From Juglans regia (taxonomy: Eukaryota > Streptophyta > Magnoliopsida > Fagales > Juglandaceae): a DNA stretch of 64,000 bases. The notes beneath the pieces were generated by a model. That model saw nothing but the letters and a program-made list of their open reading frames with translations, made no database searches and had not been told where the DNA came from. This document shows, piece after piece, positions 1-11,989 of the stretch. The position numbers and the translations under genes are program-made. The stretch is from NCBI RefSeq assembly GCF_001411555.2, contig NC_049903.1, forward strand, positions 34,034,145-34,098,144, written 5' to 3'. How positions within the stretch are numbered: the first letter of the stretch is position 1; every line of letters begins with the position of its first letter.

Positions 1-770
1 TTTTGGCAAGGCTATAAGCTGTCAATAAATTTTTGCGGTTGGGTATTCATACAGGTAACCTAATCTCATCCCTTAACTCGCGAAGCAAATTACTTAGTTT
101 GTAAATCTTTGTTGGCCCACTTAGTCTATTGGATAGAGTTTCAAAATTAGATCTATATTTTTCAACCAACTCCTACTTAAGTCTAGTTAAGGACTCCATT
201 GGATCATCTTAGGAGCAGGATCATCTTAGGTGCAAAGTCCAAACCTTACCAAGAGAGCTTTCACGAACCTCGCCCAATCCTTTATTGCCCCGACTCTTTC
301 ATATCCTGAAACCAAACAAAGGCTTGTCCTTCCATATAGAAAAAGGCTAGCCTAAACTTATGTTAGGGCAATGTATTGTGAATTGCAAAAAATGATTCGC
401 CTCATATATATTTATATATAAATATATATATATATATTTATGTATATATATCTAGCCATTAAGATCATCTCTTTGAAAAGTAGGAAAATCAAGTCTTACC
501 GATCTAGTTAAGGTTCCCCTCCTCGCTCAACAGGTTCGTTTTGGTGGAGATGAGTGTTTGAGGAAGACTCGCCATGAAATGTGTTGTGGTTATGCTTTTG
601 CAAATTTAAGTTCAGGGGTGGCCAACTACTGCATGACTAAATTAGATTGATGTTTAAGAGCTAACATTTCAATTTCTAAGTTTTTAAGCTAGGAGCCCTT
701 AGACTTCTTGAGAGATGTGAGGTCATCCTATAGTTGATTGAGGTCGGTTCCTTCTACCATGGTCGTCACT
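1..770 (-). pseudogene. Ty3/gypsy gag remnant (element gypsy-1), runs off the left edge
   Basis: Read on the minus strand from an ATG at 770, broken frames give a recognisable gypsy Gag: a leader with MVEGTDLNQL, then RLDFPTFQRDD followed by LNG (usual form LDFP.F.GDDP.GW), then ASLFLYGRTSL (FYMEGQAL-like), WARFVKALLVRFG, and FETLSNRLSGP ... LRDEIRLPV near the left edge. Gag is the nucleocapsid precursor of an LTR retrotransposon. Several stops and frameshifts make it non-coding. An AT microsatellite splits the LNGW...KANHF segment. Upstream, at about 775-800, is a candidate primer-binding region. The rest of the element lies left of the window. Confidence 0.7.
403..452. repeat. (TA)n microsatellite inside gypsy-1 gag
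   Basis: An imperfect TA/TATT tract interrupts the Gag segment that normally reads LNGW(I/L)YKA. On the minus strand the tract reads LNG-stop followed by an IYIYI-type expansion and then EANHF. Confidence 0.7.
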
Positions 771-819
771 GGGGATCAATCTCTGAGATCGAAATGTATT
801 ACCCTAGTCAAACAAGATT

Positions 820-1038
820 AAGGCCTTATTTATATTTGCATATGAGATGAGATGAGATGAGATAAAAGCAAAAAGTTGAATAAAATCTTATTAAAATATT
901 ATTTTTAATATTATTTTTGTCTAGGAATTTGAAAAAGATTAATTGTTTATTTTATTTTGTGTGAGAATTTGAAAAAATTATAATGATTATATGAGATGAG
1001 ATGAGAGGAAAATAGTTGTGAAAACAAACGAGGCCTTA
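820..1038. mobile_element. Tourist-like MITE, copy A
   Basis: About 215 bp with inverted ends: the left end is TAAGGCCTTATTTATATTTG and the complement of the right end is TAAGGCCTCGTTTGTTTTC. It is flanked by TAA/TTA trinucleotides, as in PIF/Harbinger (Tourist) MITEs. The inside has the family's GATGAGATGAGATGAG block near each end and AAAAATTATAATGAT. It lies in the likely LTR/leader of gypsy-1. Confidence 0.65.
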
Positions 1039-1363
1039 TCACTAGAAAGCTTTGAGGGAAAATGGCAATATCTCACTTTGAGGGTGAGTTCCCCCAAGGA
1101 ACAAAGAGAGAGTAAAAGAAGTAATAACATAATTGTATCAGACTCTCTGCATGAGGAATTTCGTACAAAACGCAACAGTAAAACATGGACTGACTTCAGA
1201 AATCTAACAACTTCCTAGATTACCAAACAAGTCAATATAAGAAATGTGGAAATAACGGCATAGACAGGCTCTAATTGGACCCAAGAGGCCCACAGGACTC
1301 GAACTAAGATAAAAACTAAAATAAGATATATGGATAGCCCACTTATAAACTAATCATAATGGC
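1039..1363. other. Unassigned; possibly rest of the gypsy-1 LTR
   Basis: No coding signal beyond a 66-codon frame of ordinary composition. Its position, upstream of the gypsy-1 gag on the minus strand and after a MITE, suggests 5' LTR sequence, but no second LTR is available to prove it. Confidence 0.3.
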
Positions 1364-2660
1364 TAGGGGTGGCAATTCGTGTTTTTGGATCGTATTCGTG
1401 TCCTATCAAGTCATAAACCAACTATATGGTTTAACCTGAATCGAACCATTAAGCTAAATGTGTCAACTTCCAAACTCTAACTCGACCTATTTAGATAACG
1501 GGTGGTATCGTGTCAACCGTTTTTACCCATTTAATAATTAATTAGAAATATGTCAACACGACATGACTCATTTAATCTCGTTTCATATAAATGGGTTGAA
1601 CTAACACGCATAACTCATTTGATTTGATTAACATAATCTCACATGAAAGCTAAAATTTATATTTATTAGTAGCCATAATATTTTAAAAACATAAGATTAC
1701 CTACTAATAAAAAATATCAATATCTTTGAAATTTTCACATACAATAAAACTAATATTACAAACCCTATAATAACAACTATAAGCATAGGTACAAAGTTAC
1801 AATCTCAACAATAAAAACATAAACTTACTTAGAAATATCAATTTTGCAACACAACAATAATAAAATTTTAATGAAATAAATCTAAATGAGTCAAAACATT
1901 ATTGACCCATTTATAAATCGTGTCTTAATGAATCAACCCGTTTTAACCCCAAACACCAAACTCAAACCTACTAATTTTGTATAATATTCTTGTTGTGTTA
2001 ATGGATCTTGTCACATATTGCCACTAGAGGTGTAACCGATCCGCTTTTGGATAAATTTTGGAACCAAACTAGTATACACCAGTTTTAGAAATTTAATAAC
2101 CGATACAGACTAATTCATCACTGAAACCAAGACTTACGATTTTTCCTGCTTCAGTCCGATCAGTTTAGATTTTCTGGTTTACCAATTACACACGTGACAC
2201 TATATAATTTGACTATTATAATTTTTTTCAATACTAAACTTAATTGTTAGAATTTAGTATTTATTATTAACAATTACTAATTCATTGTTATAATAAATAA
2301 AAAAACAAAACAAAACTAATTCATTAGTGTTCAATTATACTATATTATAAGTAGTGTCTAACTTACATAAAATATTATATTAATTTTATATTATAAGATT
2401 AATAGACTTGAATAATAAAATTAAAATTTCATGTTATATTAATTAACAATTTAACATATAATATATATAATATAATATAAAAAAGTTAAATACATATATA
2501 TATATACCGGTCCAATTCAGTTTAAATCGGTTTTCAAAATATGAAAACCGTACCGCGACATTAGTTTAGAATTGGTTACAAACTGGACCGAACCTGTTTG
2601 GTTCAGTCTAGTTCAACTAGCTTTCTGGTTATTTTTTACGCCTCTAATTGCCACCCATTA
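1364..2660. mobile_element. Non-autonomous TIR element with a nested insertion
   Basis: Imperfect terminal inverted repeats: left GGGTGGCAATTCGTG, complement of right end GGGTGGCAATATGTG. The interior, excluding the nested element, is about 670 bp and AT-rich with no gene. The right arm is split by the hAT-like insertion at 2025-2646. No clear target duplication was seen for the outer element. Confidence 0.6.
2025..2646. mobile_element. hAT-like non-autonomous element with 8-bp target duplication
   Basis: 622 bp, starting TAGAGGTGTAA and ending with the complement of TAGAGGCGTAAA. It is flanked by a perfect 8-bp direct repeat ATTGCCAC (2017-2024 and 2647-2654), the target-duplication length of the hAT superfamily. 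The interior has CCGGTCC/GGTTTT-type motifs and a TA microsatellite and no transposase. The insertion site lies in the right terminus of the older 1364-2660 element. Confidence 0.8.
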
Positions 2661-2779
2661 ATGAAAAATCTTTTAATGAGCTAACAAACACATAATAAGT
2701 TTGGGCACAACTAACCCAATGGACTCCAAGCTACCGAGAACTACATATTAAAGAACAAACAACAATATTTTACATCTAA

Positions 2780-3140
2780 GGTGATAAGTCCATGGAGCAC
2801 ATCGTTTTGGACCTGACGAAATGATGCATCTTGAATTAAAGGGAGTGCTGTCATTTTTAGTATGGTGCGGTACACACCGTTTCAATACTAAGAGTCTGTT
2901 GTCTTTTATCTTGGTGTCAGATGCACCGTTTTGGGTACCAAACTACACAAAGCGTTTAATTACTATTATTTTGTATTGTCCTATTATGGGTCAGGTTAAC
3001 TAAATCTAAAGTCTGTTACAAGGAGTCTGGTATATGAGGAAGAAAAATAGTAGAAGAGAATCATCTTGAATATTCTATTTTTCAAAGTTTGTATCGGAGC
3101 TTAGAGTTACCTCGAACAATCCCTTTTACCAACACCTTAG
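2780..3140 (+). repeat. gypsy-2 LTR copy, inverted relative to the element
   Basis: Starts TGATAAGTCCATGG and reads on the plus strand as the counterpart of the minus-strand LTR at 10351-7351 (same blocks: GTCAGATGCA.CGTTTTGGGTA, AGAGAATCATCTTGAAT, TCGAACAATC.CTTTTA). The 3' part, including the terminal CA, is missing; at about 3140 it runs straight into the integrase/chromodomain end of the pol region, which is on the minus strand. In a normal element both LTRs would have the same orientation. Confidence 0.75.
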
Positions 3141-6100
3141 TTACAATCCTATTTCCTTGTCATGTCATCCTGCGATCTACTATGGATTCCAGCTTAGGTT
3201 GCACCTCTCCATGGCCATGGATTGGAGGAAAAGATGCTAGTAGTTGGATCTGACTCTCAATCTTCTTCTTGAGGCATGAAACATGGAAGGTTGAGTGGAT
3301 TCGAGAAGAACTTGGCAGCTTAAGACGATATGCTTCATCTCCAATCTTCTACTCCACTTGAAAGGGCACATAGAAACAAGGTGCCAACTTGAGATTCCTT
3401 CGAGTGGCTAAGGACTTATGATGATAGGGCTGCAATCTCAGGTATACCTAATCCCCAACTTCAAATTTCCTTTCTGTTCTTCTTTTATATACTTGTACTT
3501 TCATTTGGTTCCTTACTATGTCTAAGTTCTCTTTTAATATCTAGATAATTTAGCCTCTGGTTCACAATGTCTGATCAACTGAATTATTTGATGATGTCCC
3601 TAGTACATAGGTTAGTAATCAAGGTGGGGGGTATCCGTATAGGGCCTTGAATGGAGTTATTTTTATTTATGTATGATATGTGGTGTTGTACCACCATTCT
3701 GCAAATAGTAATCACTGTGCCCACTTCTAGGGCTTTAACCTTGCATAGCACCTTAGATACACTTCCAGACACTTGTTCAATGCTTCTGTTTGACCATCTG
3801 ATTGGGGATGGTAAACAGAATTTTGATTGAGAGTTGACCCTTGTAAAGAGAAAAAAGCCTTTCAAAAAGAACTTAAAAAATAGGGTCTCGTTTCATCACA
3901 ATGGTCCGAGGTAGACTACGTAGCTTGAAAACATGGTTTAGAAATAAATTCGCTACCACTGATGGAGTATAAGGGTGGGAGAGGGGGTATAAAATGCTCA
4001 AACTTAGTGAACTTGTCAACTACAACCGGGATTACATTTTGGCCTTGAGACATGGGCAGTCCTTCTATGAAATCCATAGAGATATATGTCCAAGCCTACT
4101 GAGGTACTAGCAAGGGTTGCAATAGCCCTGCTGGTGGGGTTGTCTCATACTTCACAGCTTGGCACATATCACACTCACATACCGATTTCTTTAAATCCCT
4201 TTTAGCTAGTTGATAGGTCTTTAAGTAGCCTAAATGTCTCCCAAAAGAGTGGTTATGAATATAGTGCATCACTTTGTTCTTAAATGTCGAGCCAGACACC
4301 ATCACAATCCTACCCTTCTTTAATATTAACCCCTGTTGCAATTGAAATCCCTTTTGTGAAATTCTATTTTCCTACAAGTTTTTAAGGAGTTCCTTCATCT
4401 CAACCAAATCCTTATAGCTACCCTTAAGCTCTTCTATCCAATCAGGTGTGGGAAAGGAAATCATAGCTAAGGACTCTTCAAAACATTTAGTTTCCTCCCC
4501 TTTCTAGAGAGCGCATTTGCAACCAGATTTTCCTTTCCCTGTTTATAGTAAATTACAAAGTCATACCCCATCAATTTACTCACCCATTTCTGTTGGGCTA
4601 TAGTCCCCACCCTTTGTTCAAGCAGAACTTTCAATGCTTGCTGATTCGTCTTAACCACAATAGACTAGCCTAAAAGATAAGGCCTCCACTTCCCCACAAC
4701 AGTTACCAAGGCTAGGAACTCCTTCTCAAAAGTGGAGAAATGAAGTGTCTTACCCTTGAGTGTTTTACTCATAAATGCATGGAGCTATCCAGATTGCATT
4801 AAGACTGCTCTCATTCCCCTTCCACTTGCGTCACACTCATTAATAAATGGCTGGGAAAAATCAGGTAACTTGAGGGCCGAGGGTTTTGTCATTGCTGACT
4901 TTAACTCCGTAAAAGCCCTCATTGCTTCTTCATCTCAAACAAACGCATCTTTTTTTCTTGTAAATCTGTAAGTGGGCAACAATAGTCCCCTAGTTCTTAA
5001 TAAATTTACCATAATACCCCGTGAGATCCAAAAAACCCCTTAGAGATTTCAAATTTGCTGGAGTAGGCCAATCTAACATTGCAAGAACTTTACTGGGGTC
5101 TGCCATCACCTCTTTTTCATTGATCACGTGCCCTAAATAATCAATTTACGGAACCCCAAACTTGCATTTGGATAACTTCACGTATAACTAATTTATCTTT
5201 AAGACTTTCAGCATCCTTTCCAAGTGTTCTAGATGCACCACCCCTTGTTGTACACTAGTATGTCATCAAATAAGACTAGCACAAATTTCTTTAAGTATGG
5301 CCGAAACACATGGTTCATCAATCCTTGGAAGGTTGACAGTGCATTATTCAACTCAAACGGCATCACTAGGAACTCATAGTGTCTCTTGTAAGTTTGAAAC
5401 GCCGTTTTTGCCACATCTTCGGATAATACTCTAATTTGGTGGTATCCAAACCTCAAGTCCAGTTTTGAGAAAACTACTGACCTATACAACTCGTCTAATA
5501 ATTCATCAATAACTGGAATGAGAAATGTTTCCTTAACATTTTCCTGATTAAGGGCTATATAATCCACGCACATCCTCTAATTTTCATCCGCCTTACGAAT
5601 TAACAACATGGGTGAAGAAAATAGACTGGTACTAGGTCTTACTACCCCTATTTCCAATAGCTCAGCTAAAGTCTTCTCAATCTCAACCTTTTAGTAGTGT
5701 GGGTATTGACAAGGCCTCGCTGTTATAGGTTGAGTGTCTTCCTTTAATATGATTTTATGGTCTTATTCATGGGAGGGTGGTAACCTTTTTAGAACTTCAA
5801 AGATCCCTTGAAACTGAGTGAGGACTTGCTGCACATCCCCTCCCCATTGAATATTTTTGTCACTGTCTTTTCCCACCAACAAGTGTTGAAACAACCCATT
5901 CCCTCTACTAACAGAAGTCATAAGTGACTTATGATTGTCCTCTATCGTTAGTTCCTTCAAGCCCAATCCCACCAACTCAACCTCCTTCCCACCATACACA
6001 AACTTCATAGTAAGTTGGGAAAAATCTCAAACCATTGGCCCCAAAAAACTCCAGCTATTTAACTCTTACGACTATATCACAACCACCCATGGACAATATA

Positions 6101-6349
6101 TAAAAAGAAGAGTTGAAATGAGTAACTTAGATTTTTGTCTTGACTGTATTGCAATATCCTTCACTGCTGACAATCTGCTCATTTGATATTTTTATTGTCA
6201 CATTTTGAGACTTATCTACCAACAATCTTGTTTTCTTGGCAATAGAGGGATCTAAGAAATTGTGCGTCATCCAGGAGTCAACCAAAATCACCACCTGCTC
6301 CTTCCCATCACTCTTATAGTTTTGGCACTAGGTGTGCCCGTAATAGCAT
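3141..6349 (-). pseudogene. Ty3/gypsy pol remnant (PR-RT-RNaseH-IN-chromodomain)
   Basis: Minus-strand domains appear in chromovirus-type order. Protease is near 6250-6300, with VILVDS followed by W where the usual active site is D-S-G. The PR-RT linker is at 5763-6008. Reverse transcriptase is around 5229-5573 (MCVDY.ALN, FSKLDLR.GYHQIR, TAFQT...[16 protein letters not shown]). RNase H is around 4467-5000 (QQKWVSKLMGYDFVI...GKEN.VANALSR). The integrase H2C2 zinc finger is at 4096-4341 (C-x2-C visible) and integrase core fragments at 3580-4080. The integrase C-terminus is at 3200-3450 (GDEAYRLKLP...IHSTFHVS.LKKK), and a chromodomain-like VDRRM...VTKVLVKG is at 3130-3190. Stops and frameshifts are spread throughout, so it is dead. 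Confidence 0.8.
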
Positions 6350-7324
6350 TAAGTGAAATTTCTGGTTTCCCCTCATTTCACAATTCTGGAGCTAACTCCT
6401 ATTCTCCCTCATTATCTTCTAATTCATCATAGCATTGTAGTAAATATATCGTAGGGGTCTCACACATGGGATGGATTCCACTTCTCTTCGTAATGGTAAC
6501 ATAAACCATTCCTCTGAGGAAATTTTTTTTAGAATGACTAAATTTATGCACCCTTGTGCTCCCTCTTCACCAATCTGGTTATTAGTGTTAGAGTAAGGCC
6601 TTGTTGGTACTGCCCCTTTTTCTGTGCTCAACTTACAAGATCTCCTAGTACCGGTTAGATACTCCTCTTGAATATGAGCTAAGCCAAACGCAACATTTAA
6701 ATTAAGAGGGTAAGCATACATATTGGTAACCTGATTTTGTCCTTCAGCCTACTGAGAAAACAACTAAGCTTTGTGGTGGTCTGAAAGTCCTAGAAATATG
6801 TTGGAAAGCACCTCAAACTGTGCTTTTGTAAGCGGCTATTGATGAGGTTTGCTTAAGACGAGTGAGTGTCTCCATTCAGTTGTCGTAAGTCATTGGTCCA
6901 AAACATACTAGCATAGCACGAACTAAGGTATCCCAGCTGTTAAACTAACCAGTGTAGAGCTTCCCCTTCCATGTGATAGGATGTGAGTAACAATCACTGC
7001 ACTGAAACAATTTGGTGATATTCAAAGTATTGAGACGCCTTGAATATCCATCCAGATGGATTTTTCCCATCAAAGTGAGGAAAGTCCAAATGTATGCCCC
7101 TCTAAACTCATCATTTGTGTTGTGCTTGATCCATCTCATTTGTGACTTGCAGGTTCTTGGTGCCCATGGTGTTTTGATTAGCTACAAGAGTACGGATCAT
7201 GTCTGTGAGTTGATCAAGCCTCACTCTCACATCCTACACTCACATCTTGAAGGCCCTCCTCTAATCCCTCAACTTGCTTCAGAAGCCCTTCAAGCTACTG
7301 CTTAGAGCGCGTAGCATCTGCCAT
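6350..7324 (-). pseudogene. Ty3/gypsy gag remnant of gypsy-2
   Basis: The start ATG at 7324 reads MADATRSKQ then a stop, followed by EGLLKQVEGLEEGLQ in frame. Further fragments are DFPHFDGKNPSGWIFKASQYFEYHQI (other frame, about 7000-7090), MEGEALHW, and VAFGLAHIQEEYL at 6650-6700, all usual for Gag of this clade. Many stops. It sits directly downstream (minus strand) of the LTR end and a PBS-like TTAGTATCAGAGCC at about 7337-7350. Confidence 0.7.
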
Positions 7325-7696
7325 TGAGGATCGTCGGCTCTGATACTAATTGTAAAGAATCTCACTAAGACAATAGATCAATAGCTTGAGAATATTATGG
7401 AAATAGAACTGGAAAATTACTTCATTCAGTACTGATAAAAGAGATTGTTCGAGACAACCCTAACCTCTAATACAGACTCTGAAAAATAGAACATTCAAGA
7501 TGATTCTCTTCTACTCTTTTTCTTCCTCATATACCAGACCCCTTGTAGAAGACTTTAGATTCAGCTAACCTCACCTATAACAGGACAACGCAAAATGACA
7601 GTAATTAAACATTTTGTTTGGTTTGATACCCAAAACGATGCATCTGACACCAACATAAAAGACACTCTTACTACTGAAATGATGTGCACCACGTCA

Positions 7697-10313
7697 TACT
7701 AAAGACAACCCAGCCCGTTGGAGAAGCCGCAGCCCACGAGCAGCATGTGTTAGTCGAACGGCGTCGTTTGGGTGAAGGGATTAAATTCCCTTGCACTCTT
7801 TTTCTTCTTCTTCCGTTGATCCCTTTGTTCTGCAATTCGGTCTACAGCTCCACGTTTTCCTCCATTTCTTGTGCAACTACTTCCCACACCCACGCCCCAC
7901 GATTTTATTTGTTTCGATTCCGCACATGAGTGTCTTCCTCATCACATTTCCGAACTAATCAGACTCTATTGCGCGAACTGGTGATTTTCACCTTGGCTGG
8001 CGTCATCTGGATTCCGTGGGTCGCAACCTTCTGGTTCTTCGAAGGTGAACAATCGGCCCCCCTTTCTTTTTCGGTTTTTCTTCTTCCACCCATTGTTTTT
8101 TCTGTACCTCTTAGATGATTTTGTAGTTCTTTTTTTTTTCTCTTCCTTGGGTTTTGGCTGTGTGCAGTTTTCGTGTGTGCCGAATATTGTCTTCGTTGGG
8201 GTTATCCTCTGGAGTAATTGTTCATCTCTACTTTCGGTAATTAATCCACCTACCCTTTAATATTACTCTTAATTTTATTCTTATACTTGCTATCACACAT
8301 TCCATAAACCATTGTAATTCTTCCCTTCGGTTTGTTCTATCACACACACACACTTGGTTGGCCGTGCATTGCACTTGGTCATTTTTTTTTTCCTGTGCGC
8401 AGACCATTAATTTCTTTCAGTATAAATTTTTGTGACTTTTATTTTGGGTTGATGTATTTTAATTGTTGGAGCAGTGGAGTGTGTTAGAATTAAGGATGTT
8501 GAGGAGTATAATCTTGGGTGTTTTGTGAGTCGATTTTGAAATATTATTTGAGCCTTTTTGGTGTAAAATGATGGGTATTTTGGAACTAGTTGTATTGAAT
8601 TTTCGTGCAAGTTTTGAATTGTTGAATGATTAAAGTATTGATGTGTGCACTGAAATTGTTTTATTCGAAGGTTGGAAGTGAAGTTTGGGTTGGATTATAT
8701 TTTAATTATTGGAGTTGCTGTGGTTAGTCTTGGAAATAATTATAGTTGGTTGGTGTTAATAGAAAGTGGTGGCTGTTTTGGGTTATAAATGCGAATGATT
8801 TGAAGAGAAGGTTGTTCGTGTTTAATTGTTAGATAGTTATGGAGTTGTGAAGGGATTGTTTTGATTTATTATTCAATAAATAGCAGTCTACTAGATTGGT
8901 TATTAAATGTTGGATATATGTTCTTTTTGTTTAGGTGGTGTTACTATTAGAGTTCCGGCTCAAGGTGTTGATAATACGAAGAAGTCAGGTAAGCGGGGTT
9001 CATATACTAGTTTTGCATAAAATAAATAAAAGGAGGTTGACTTTGAGAATAAATGTGTTTATTTTTTTTGAAAGAGATGATCTAAAAACAACCTCAGATG
9101 TTTATTCTGCATATGCATAAATTCTATATAAGAGAAAGTGTTTTTCTGTCATGACTGATGTAGACATGAGCTAGTTTTGTGTACTTTATTTCTAAACTAT
9201 GTAAAAGGGCGAATAAGGAATTCTAAAAGTTTTGTTATGAACAAATGAGAATACTTTGTTTATGTTTATCTCGAACATGTGAAATGATCTAAACCTTTTC
9301 AGTGTTTTGTTTTGATATGATGTGTCATTTGAAAATCTTGGCATGAAGTTCTGATTCTATATATGTGTGTAACTGGATTTTCGATGAAATCCGTTCTGTT
9401 TCTGTTAAGGCCCAGCCACGGGTATAATGGTGGTTTATAACCCTACCACGAAGGTGAAAAATGGTATACGACCTAGCCACGAGTATAATGGTGGTTTATA
9501 ACCCTACCACGGGGGTGAAACATGGAAAATGGCCCAGCCACGGGTATAATGGTGGTTTATAACCCTACCACGGGGGTGAAACATGGAATATGGCCCAGCC
9601 ACGGGTATAATGGTGGTTTATAACCCTACCACGGGGGTTAAACATGGTATTGTCCCGATGTGTTTATTAAACGATGATATGATTATAAGGTGTCAGTTTA
9701 GAAATGCCAACGGATTCTCCTTTTTGGAATAAGTTTATTTTTCTGAAAACTTCGCTCTAATGTTTTTGTACAAGTTTTGTTTCTGCATTCTGAAAGTAAA
9801 TGTTTTGTTCGGCTTATCAAATGTTATAAATGCTCATGTTTACATGTTAGTATATGCTCTTTGCTTGCTGAGTTGTTGATAACTCACCCCGTTAATCTTC
9901 ATAATATTTCAGATGACATCGATGGTTCAGCTGAAGATCAGTATTAGAGTCTATGGAGAAGATTAGCATTGATTTGTTGCTGGGTATCTCATGATATTAG
10001 TGTTGGTGTTGGAGGTTAATTATCTTTCTTAAGTCTGATTCAATGGATTTAGACAGTTTATGGAGACTATGTTAATGTTTAATTATTTCTAGTTGTTATT
10101 TAAGACATGAAGAAGAGTTGACTTTATTTGGATTGTTGGATTGAATATTGGATAAATGAGTTTATTTGATTTATTTAATTGAAGTATTTACGTTCGATTT
10201 GAGGTTTGGAAAAATGGATATATTCTTGAATTTGGAAGTACTCTAGGCTTGTTAGAGCTGATTATCAGGTCTTATGAGTTAACTCTCCGGACCCTCGGGA
10301 TCGGAGCGTTACA
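7697..10313. mobile_element. 2.6-kb LTR-like (solo LTR or LARD) insertion
   Basis: Flanked by a perfect 5-bp direct repeat CGTCA (7692-7696, 10314-10318), the duplication length of LTR retrotransposons. The plus-strand right end is CGGAGCGTTACA, so the complement starts TGTAACGCTCCGATCC, a common plant LTR terminus; the other end is TA rather than CA/TG, perhaps by one transition. No gag, pol, PBS or PPT is visible, hence solo LTR or large retrotransposon derivative. The 7740-8260 part is promoter-like (CT-rich, AACGGCGTCGTTTG), and short frames there show no family. Confidence 0.6.
9411..9654. repeat. 61-bp minisatellite, 4 copies
   Basis: Four head-to-tail units of exactly 61 bp start at 9411, 9472, 9533 and 9594. 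Each begins CCCAGCCACGGGTATAATGG or a close variant and contains CCTACCACGGGGGT. The copies differ at only a few positions. The array lies inside the LTR-like insertion 7697-10313. Confidence 0.9.
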
Positions 10314-10351
10314 CGTCAGGCCCCAAAATGATGTGCGCCATGGACTTATCA

Positions 10352-10635
10352 GAAATGTCGTTGTCTTGAGTTCATTCTCTTCCCTCTTAATCACTTCGCA
10401 ACTCTTTCAGCATATCAACACAACACTTCAATTCATGTTCTTTCTCCAAATCAGGTAGGGTTCATAACACAATTATTGAATGGATACAAAATGTTTTGCT
10501 CCCTCTGAAAAAGAAAGCAAAAAGAGAGAATTGACATGCCTTCTAACCAAAGAGCTTAATACAAACATACCGAATTGTATTACTGTTATCACAGTCTCGA
10601 CTTTTTGGCTGCTTCTCCATCAATTATTGTCCACT
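10352..10635. other. Intergenic, nothing recognised
   Basis: Unique-looking flank to the right of the gypsy-2 LTR with no domain, RNA gene or repeat that I can identify. Confidence 0.4.
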
Positions 10636-10858
10636 CTAGCCTTGTTAGGATAATGAAAGTATTTCATCTTATCTCATTTTATCATTATAATTTTTTAAAA
10701 TTTTTATATAAAATCTAATAAAAATTTTAACCTGTTTAAATTTTAAAATAATAATAATAATATAAAAAATAATATTATATTAATAATTTATTTCATTTTT
10801 AATTTTTATTTTTATTTAAAATCATTTCATATCATTCTACTGTCTAAACTCCACTTAA
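10636..10858. mobile_element. Tourist-like MITE, copy B (degenerate)
   Basis: Shares the family's order of blocks: TTTCATCTTATCTCATTTTATC, ATTATAATTTTTTAAAATTTT, an AATAATAATAATA tract, ATTTATTTCAT and ATTTCATATCATT. The ends are too decayed to give clear TIRs. Confidence 0.5.
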
Positions 10859-11117
10859 ATCATTAACGGAAAAGATTTTAGAGCGGCAACATAGATGACA
10901 TCTTGGATCTTGTGGGTTAAAGTGCCAACATCATCTCAGAAAATACTTTCTATCTTTTTGGTTGTGCACTTGTTATCTTCGATCTTGTAGTCATTTATTT
11001 TATTTTTTGGGTTATACATTAATATTTCTTTAAATTTATGTTTAAAATTAAAAAAAATAATATTTTATTAAAAAATTGTAAATAGATTGAATGGCTATCA
11101 TTGCTCTAATATGATTT

Positions 11118-11326
11118 AGGGCTCATTCATTTTTATAAAAAAAAATTTATTTTATCTCATTTTAATTTATTATTATAATTTTTAAAATTTTTTTAGATAA
11201 AAATAAAAACTTTATTTTTTTAAATAAAAAAATATTCTAATAATATTTTATTTAACTTTTATCTCAATACTTCTCATCTTATTTATAAAAAAAAAAAAAT
11301 TCTATTTACAATCTCCACTCGAAGAC
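11118..11326. mobile_element. Tourist-like MITE, copy C (degenerate)
   Basis: GGGCTCATTCATTTTTAT start, TTTATCTCATTTTAATTTATTATTATAATTTTTAAAATTT core, and CTCAATACTTCTCATCTTATTT right arm. Same internal order as the other copies; ends diverged. Confidence 0.45.
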
Positions 11327-11539
11327 TATATATGCAGATCCTTTATTAAATGAAAAAAAAAATATCATTTTAAAAGAAATATTTTTATAATTTTAAAAAA
11401 ATTTTAAAAATAAAATTATCTAAACTGACATTATAATCTCCAAATAAAAATTATACTTAACATTACTCATTTACAAAAACAAAAGAGTTATTAGTTTATT
11501 TGTACTGCCACTTAAATCTAGTGCATAAGTACATCAAGA

Positions 11540-11731
11540 GCTTTGTTTGGAACCACAATTCCTCTCAACTCATCTCAACAACTTTTTCAAATCTCAACAC
11601 AAAATATAATAAACAATTCAACTTTTTCAAATCTCAAAATAATAATAATAATAATAATAAATAATATTTTAACAATATTTTATTATCTCAACTCAACTCA
11701 ACTCAACTCATTTCAACATCCAAACGTAACC
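11540..11731. mobile_element. Tourist-like MITE, copy D
   Basis: About 192 bp with inverted ends GCTTTGTTTGG and the complement of CCAAACGTAACC, TTA on the right side, and CTCATCTCAACAAC...CTCAACTCAACTCAACTC sub-terminal blocks. Very similar to copy E. Confidence 0.7.
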
Positions 11732-11989
11732 TTAAAAAGAGTGTTCACAAGCCTTTCCTAATATATCTAATTTTTATTTACGATGCAATAAAAATGGGGC
11801 AATAGAATATGCTACGTACAAAACCTGACCACCGTTTCATTTGTGTTTTCTTTTTCTGGCAATTTTATGTTATTTTTTTTATTTAAAATTTTATTATTTT
11901 AATCACATATTAAAAATATAAAATTTAAGATAAAAATAACTTTTTGTATAGTTGATAATTTGTAGAAGAATAATTGTACTCCAACAAAA

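Larger units (their letters stand above)
7351..10351 (-). repeat. gypsy-2 5' LTR, split by a 2.6-kb insertion
   Basis: On the minus strand the LTR starts TGATAAGTCCATGGCGCACATC at 10351 and ends TTCTTTACA at 7351, followed by the primer-binding site. Without the insertion at 7697-10313 and one copy of its 5-bp duplication, the LTR is about 379 bp. It has TG...CA ends. Its partner at 2780-3140 is in the opposite orientation. Confidence 0.7.

Noticed and set aside
9411..9654. CRISPR-like array
   Set aside because: Units are contiguous with no spacers; it is a minisatellite in plant DNA.
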